Positions 62,904 through 64,000 of a stretch of DNA of 64,000 bases are shown here, piece after piece (the first letter of the stretch is position 1; each line of letters begins with the position of its first letter). The DNA comes from Paraburkholderia phosphatilytica (GTDB lineage Bacteria; Pseudomonadota; Gammaproteobacteria; Burkholderiales; Burkholderiaceae). The stretch covers positions 79,466 through 143,465 of the forward strand of contig NZ_QQOA01000018.1 of NCBI RefSeq assembly GCF_003443895.1, read 5' to 3'. The notes below the pieces were generated by a model. The model was not told the DNA's origin. It searched no databases and saw only the letters and a program-made list of their open reading frames with translations. A program made the translations under genes and the position numbers.

Positions 62904-63908
62904 ATGAAACTCATCCCTGAAATTCAAGCCGCACGCGGCGAAATCCAGACGTTGCGACGAACGATTCACGCTCATCCCGAACTTCGTTACGAAGAGAGCC
63001 TGACTGCCGAACTCGTGGTCCGGAAATTGACCGAGTGGGGCATCGAAGTGCATCGGGGAATGGGCAAGACAGGTGTCGTCGGTGTGATGAAGCGTGGCAA
63101 CGGCACGCGCATGATCGGGCTGCGGGCCGACATGGACGCGTTGCCGATCCAGGAACTCAATACCTTCGAGCATCGCTCGCAGCACGACGGCAGGATGCAC
63201 GCGTGCGGACACGACGGCCATACGGCGATGCTGCTCGGTGCGGCCCGCTATCTGGCGAAGCATGGTGAGTTCGATGGCACGATCGTCTTCATTTTTCAGC
63301 CGGCCGAGGAAGGCGGCGCCGGCGCCCAGGCAATGATCGACGACGGTCTGTTCACTCGCTTTCCCGTTGATGCGGTATTCGGCATCCACAACTGGCCAGG
63401 CATGGAAGCCGGACATTTCGGTGTAACCGAAGGTCCGATCATGGCTTCGAGTAACGAGTTCCGCATTGAAATCAAAGGCGTGGGTTCGCATGCGGCGATG
63501 CCGCACCTTGGCCACGACCCCGTGTTCACGGCTGTGCAGATCGCGAATGGTCTGCAAAGCATCATCACGCGCAACAAGAAGCCGATCGACACTGCGGTGC
63601 TGTCGATCACGCAGATCCACGCCGGCGACGCTGTGAACGTCGTGCCGAACGATGCCTGGATCGCGGGCACCGTGCGGACGTTCACGACGGCAACCCTGGA
63701 TCTGATCGAGGAGCGGCTGCGCAGGATCGCCGAAGCGACTGCGGCAATGTATGACTGCGCGGTTAGCGTCAGATTCCACCGCAACTATCCGCCGACCATT
63801 AATAGTCGCGACGAGGCAAAGTTCGCAGCCGAGGTGATGCGGGAAGTGGTGAGAGCTGAAAACGTCGACGACGCGGTCGAACCGACGATGGGCGCGGAAG
63901 ATTTGTAA
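62904..63908 (+). pseudogene. M20 family amidohydrolase, truncated at the 3' end
   Basis: A hippurate-hydrolase/IAA-amino-acid-hydrolase-like M20D peptidase. Visible metal ligands are C101 and H103 (HACGHDGHTAML), E135/E136 (QPAEEGGAGA) and H162 (GIHNWPG), followed by the dimerisation domain. The frame ends abruptly after PTMGAEDL, where relatives continue for about 60 residues (usual length about 395), including the last metal-binding His. The stop TAA at 63906 belongs to sequence that looks foreign. It is therefore probably inactive. Start: ATG at 62904 (MKLIPEIQAARGEI). Divergent from the molybdopterin oxidoreductase. Confidence 0.82.
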
Positions 63909-64000
63909 GCGCGAATTTGACCGCACCTAGAATCGGAAGCTGAACGAGCGCAGGCTTGCGTCCGCAACTACAACTTGCGGACGCAACCGATGACACAGAA
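63904..64000 (+). mobile_element. Probable left end of an insertion element interrupting the M20 gene
   Basis: The M20 coding sequence stops being recognisable at about 63904. It is replaced by TGTAAGCGCGAATTTGACCG and following sequence. A perfect 12-bp inverted repeat (TTGCGTCCGCAA / TTGCGGACGCAA, 63956-63967 and 63975-63986) precedes an ATG at 63990, possibly the first codon of a transposition gene that runs off the window. From memory the terminal sequence resembles IS21-like elements, but I cannot verify this and the transposase itself is not visible. Confidence 0.5.
63956..63986. repeat. 12-bp perfect inverted repeat
   Basis: TTGCGTCCGCAA, a 7-nt loop CTACAAC, then TTGCGGACGCAA. Each arm is itself nearly palindromic. 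It lies 52 bp inside the presumed element boundary and just before an ATG. Confidence 0.95.

Overview
The window is GC-rich (roughly two thirds G+C) bacterial chromosome with dense, essentially housekeeping content. Gene order and protein sequences point to Burkholderia sensu lato (Burkholderiaceae; probably Paraburkholderia, Caballeronia or a close relative). The supporting signs are an alanine/lysine-rich histone H1-like protein, the complete mraZ-to-ftsZ cluster next to lpxC and secA, a Gram-negative trimeric-type porin with a C-terminal Phe, and the neighbourhood pilD-coaE-zapD-yacG-argJ-secA. The genus call is inference from recall, not from a search.

Layout. 1-5.9 kb (+): the 3' end of accC, then prmA, a DUF3426 zinc-ribbon membrane protein, tpx, a PfkB-type kinase and a glycine-zipper lipoprotein. 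6-12.3 kb (-): an H1-like nucleoid protein and class Ia ribonucleotide reductase nrdA-nrdB, with two NrdR boxes over the nrdA promoter. 12.4-14.3 kb (-): ampD, a small membrane protein and a CcsA-type protein. 14.4-16.4 kb (+): ffh and a hypoxanthine-guanine phosphoribosyltransferase. 16.5-18.9 kb (-): a MarC protein and proS. 19.1-20.5 kb (+): rppH and a CNP1-like lipoprotein. 20.6-23.7 kb (-): proB, and rplU-rpmA-obg behind a near-consensus promoter. 23.9-30.1 kb (+): ispB, tRNA-Pro(CGG), a CorC/CNNM-type membrane protein, decayed remnants of pilB-pilC, then intact pilD, coaE, zapD and yacG. 30.2-35.8 kb (-): a Nudix hydrolase, a DUF815 ATPase, argJ and secA. 36.1 kb (+): a DciA-like DUF721 protein. 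36.7-38.5 kb (-): lpxC and a peroxiredoxin. 38.7-56.2 kb (-): the dcw cluster mraZ-rsmH-ftsL-ftsI-murE-murF-mraY-murD-ftsW-murG-murC-ddl-ftsQ-ftsA-ftsZ. 56.6-64 kb: coq7 (-), a porin (+), an acyl-CoA ligase (-), a molybdopterin oxidoreductase (-), and an M20 amidohydrolase (+) broken at its 3' end by what looks like the edge of an insertion element.

How the genes work together. The dcw block makes peptidoglycan precursors (MurE/F/D/C, Ddl, MraY, MurG), inserts them at the septum (FtsW/FtsI/FtsL/FtsQ) and builds the Z ring (FtsA/FtsZ). Its promoter carries four 10-bp-spaced MraZ-type repeats. Eight gene junctions are 4-bp ATGA overlaps, so translation is probably coupled. LpxC (lipid A), AmpD (muropeptide recycling), ZapD (Z-ring bundling) and SecA (export) lie around it.

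Most of the window is ordinary core genome. The non-routine signals are: the internally deleted pilB-pilC beside an intact pilD; the truncated M20 gene with a 12-bp perfect inverted repeat at the right edge; a stretch of atypical codon use inside rsmH; overlapping (mutually exclusive) hairpins upstream of the H1-like gene; and the readable NrdR and MraZ operators. I found no convincing undescribed multi-gene system.
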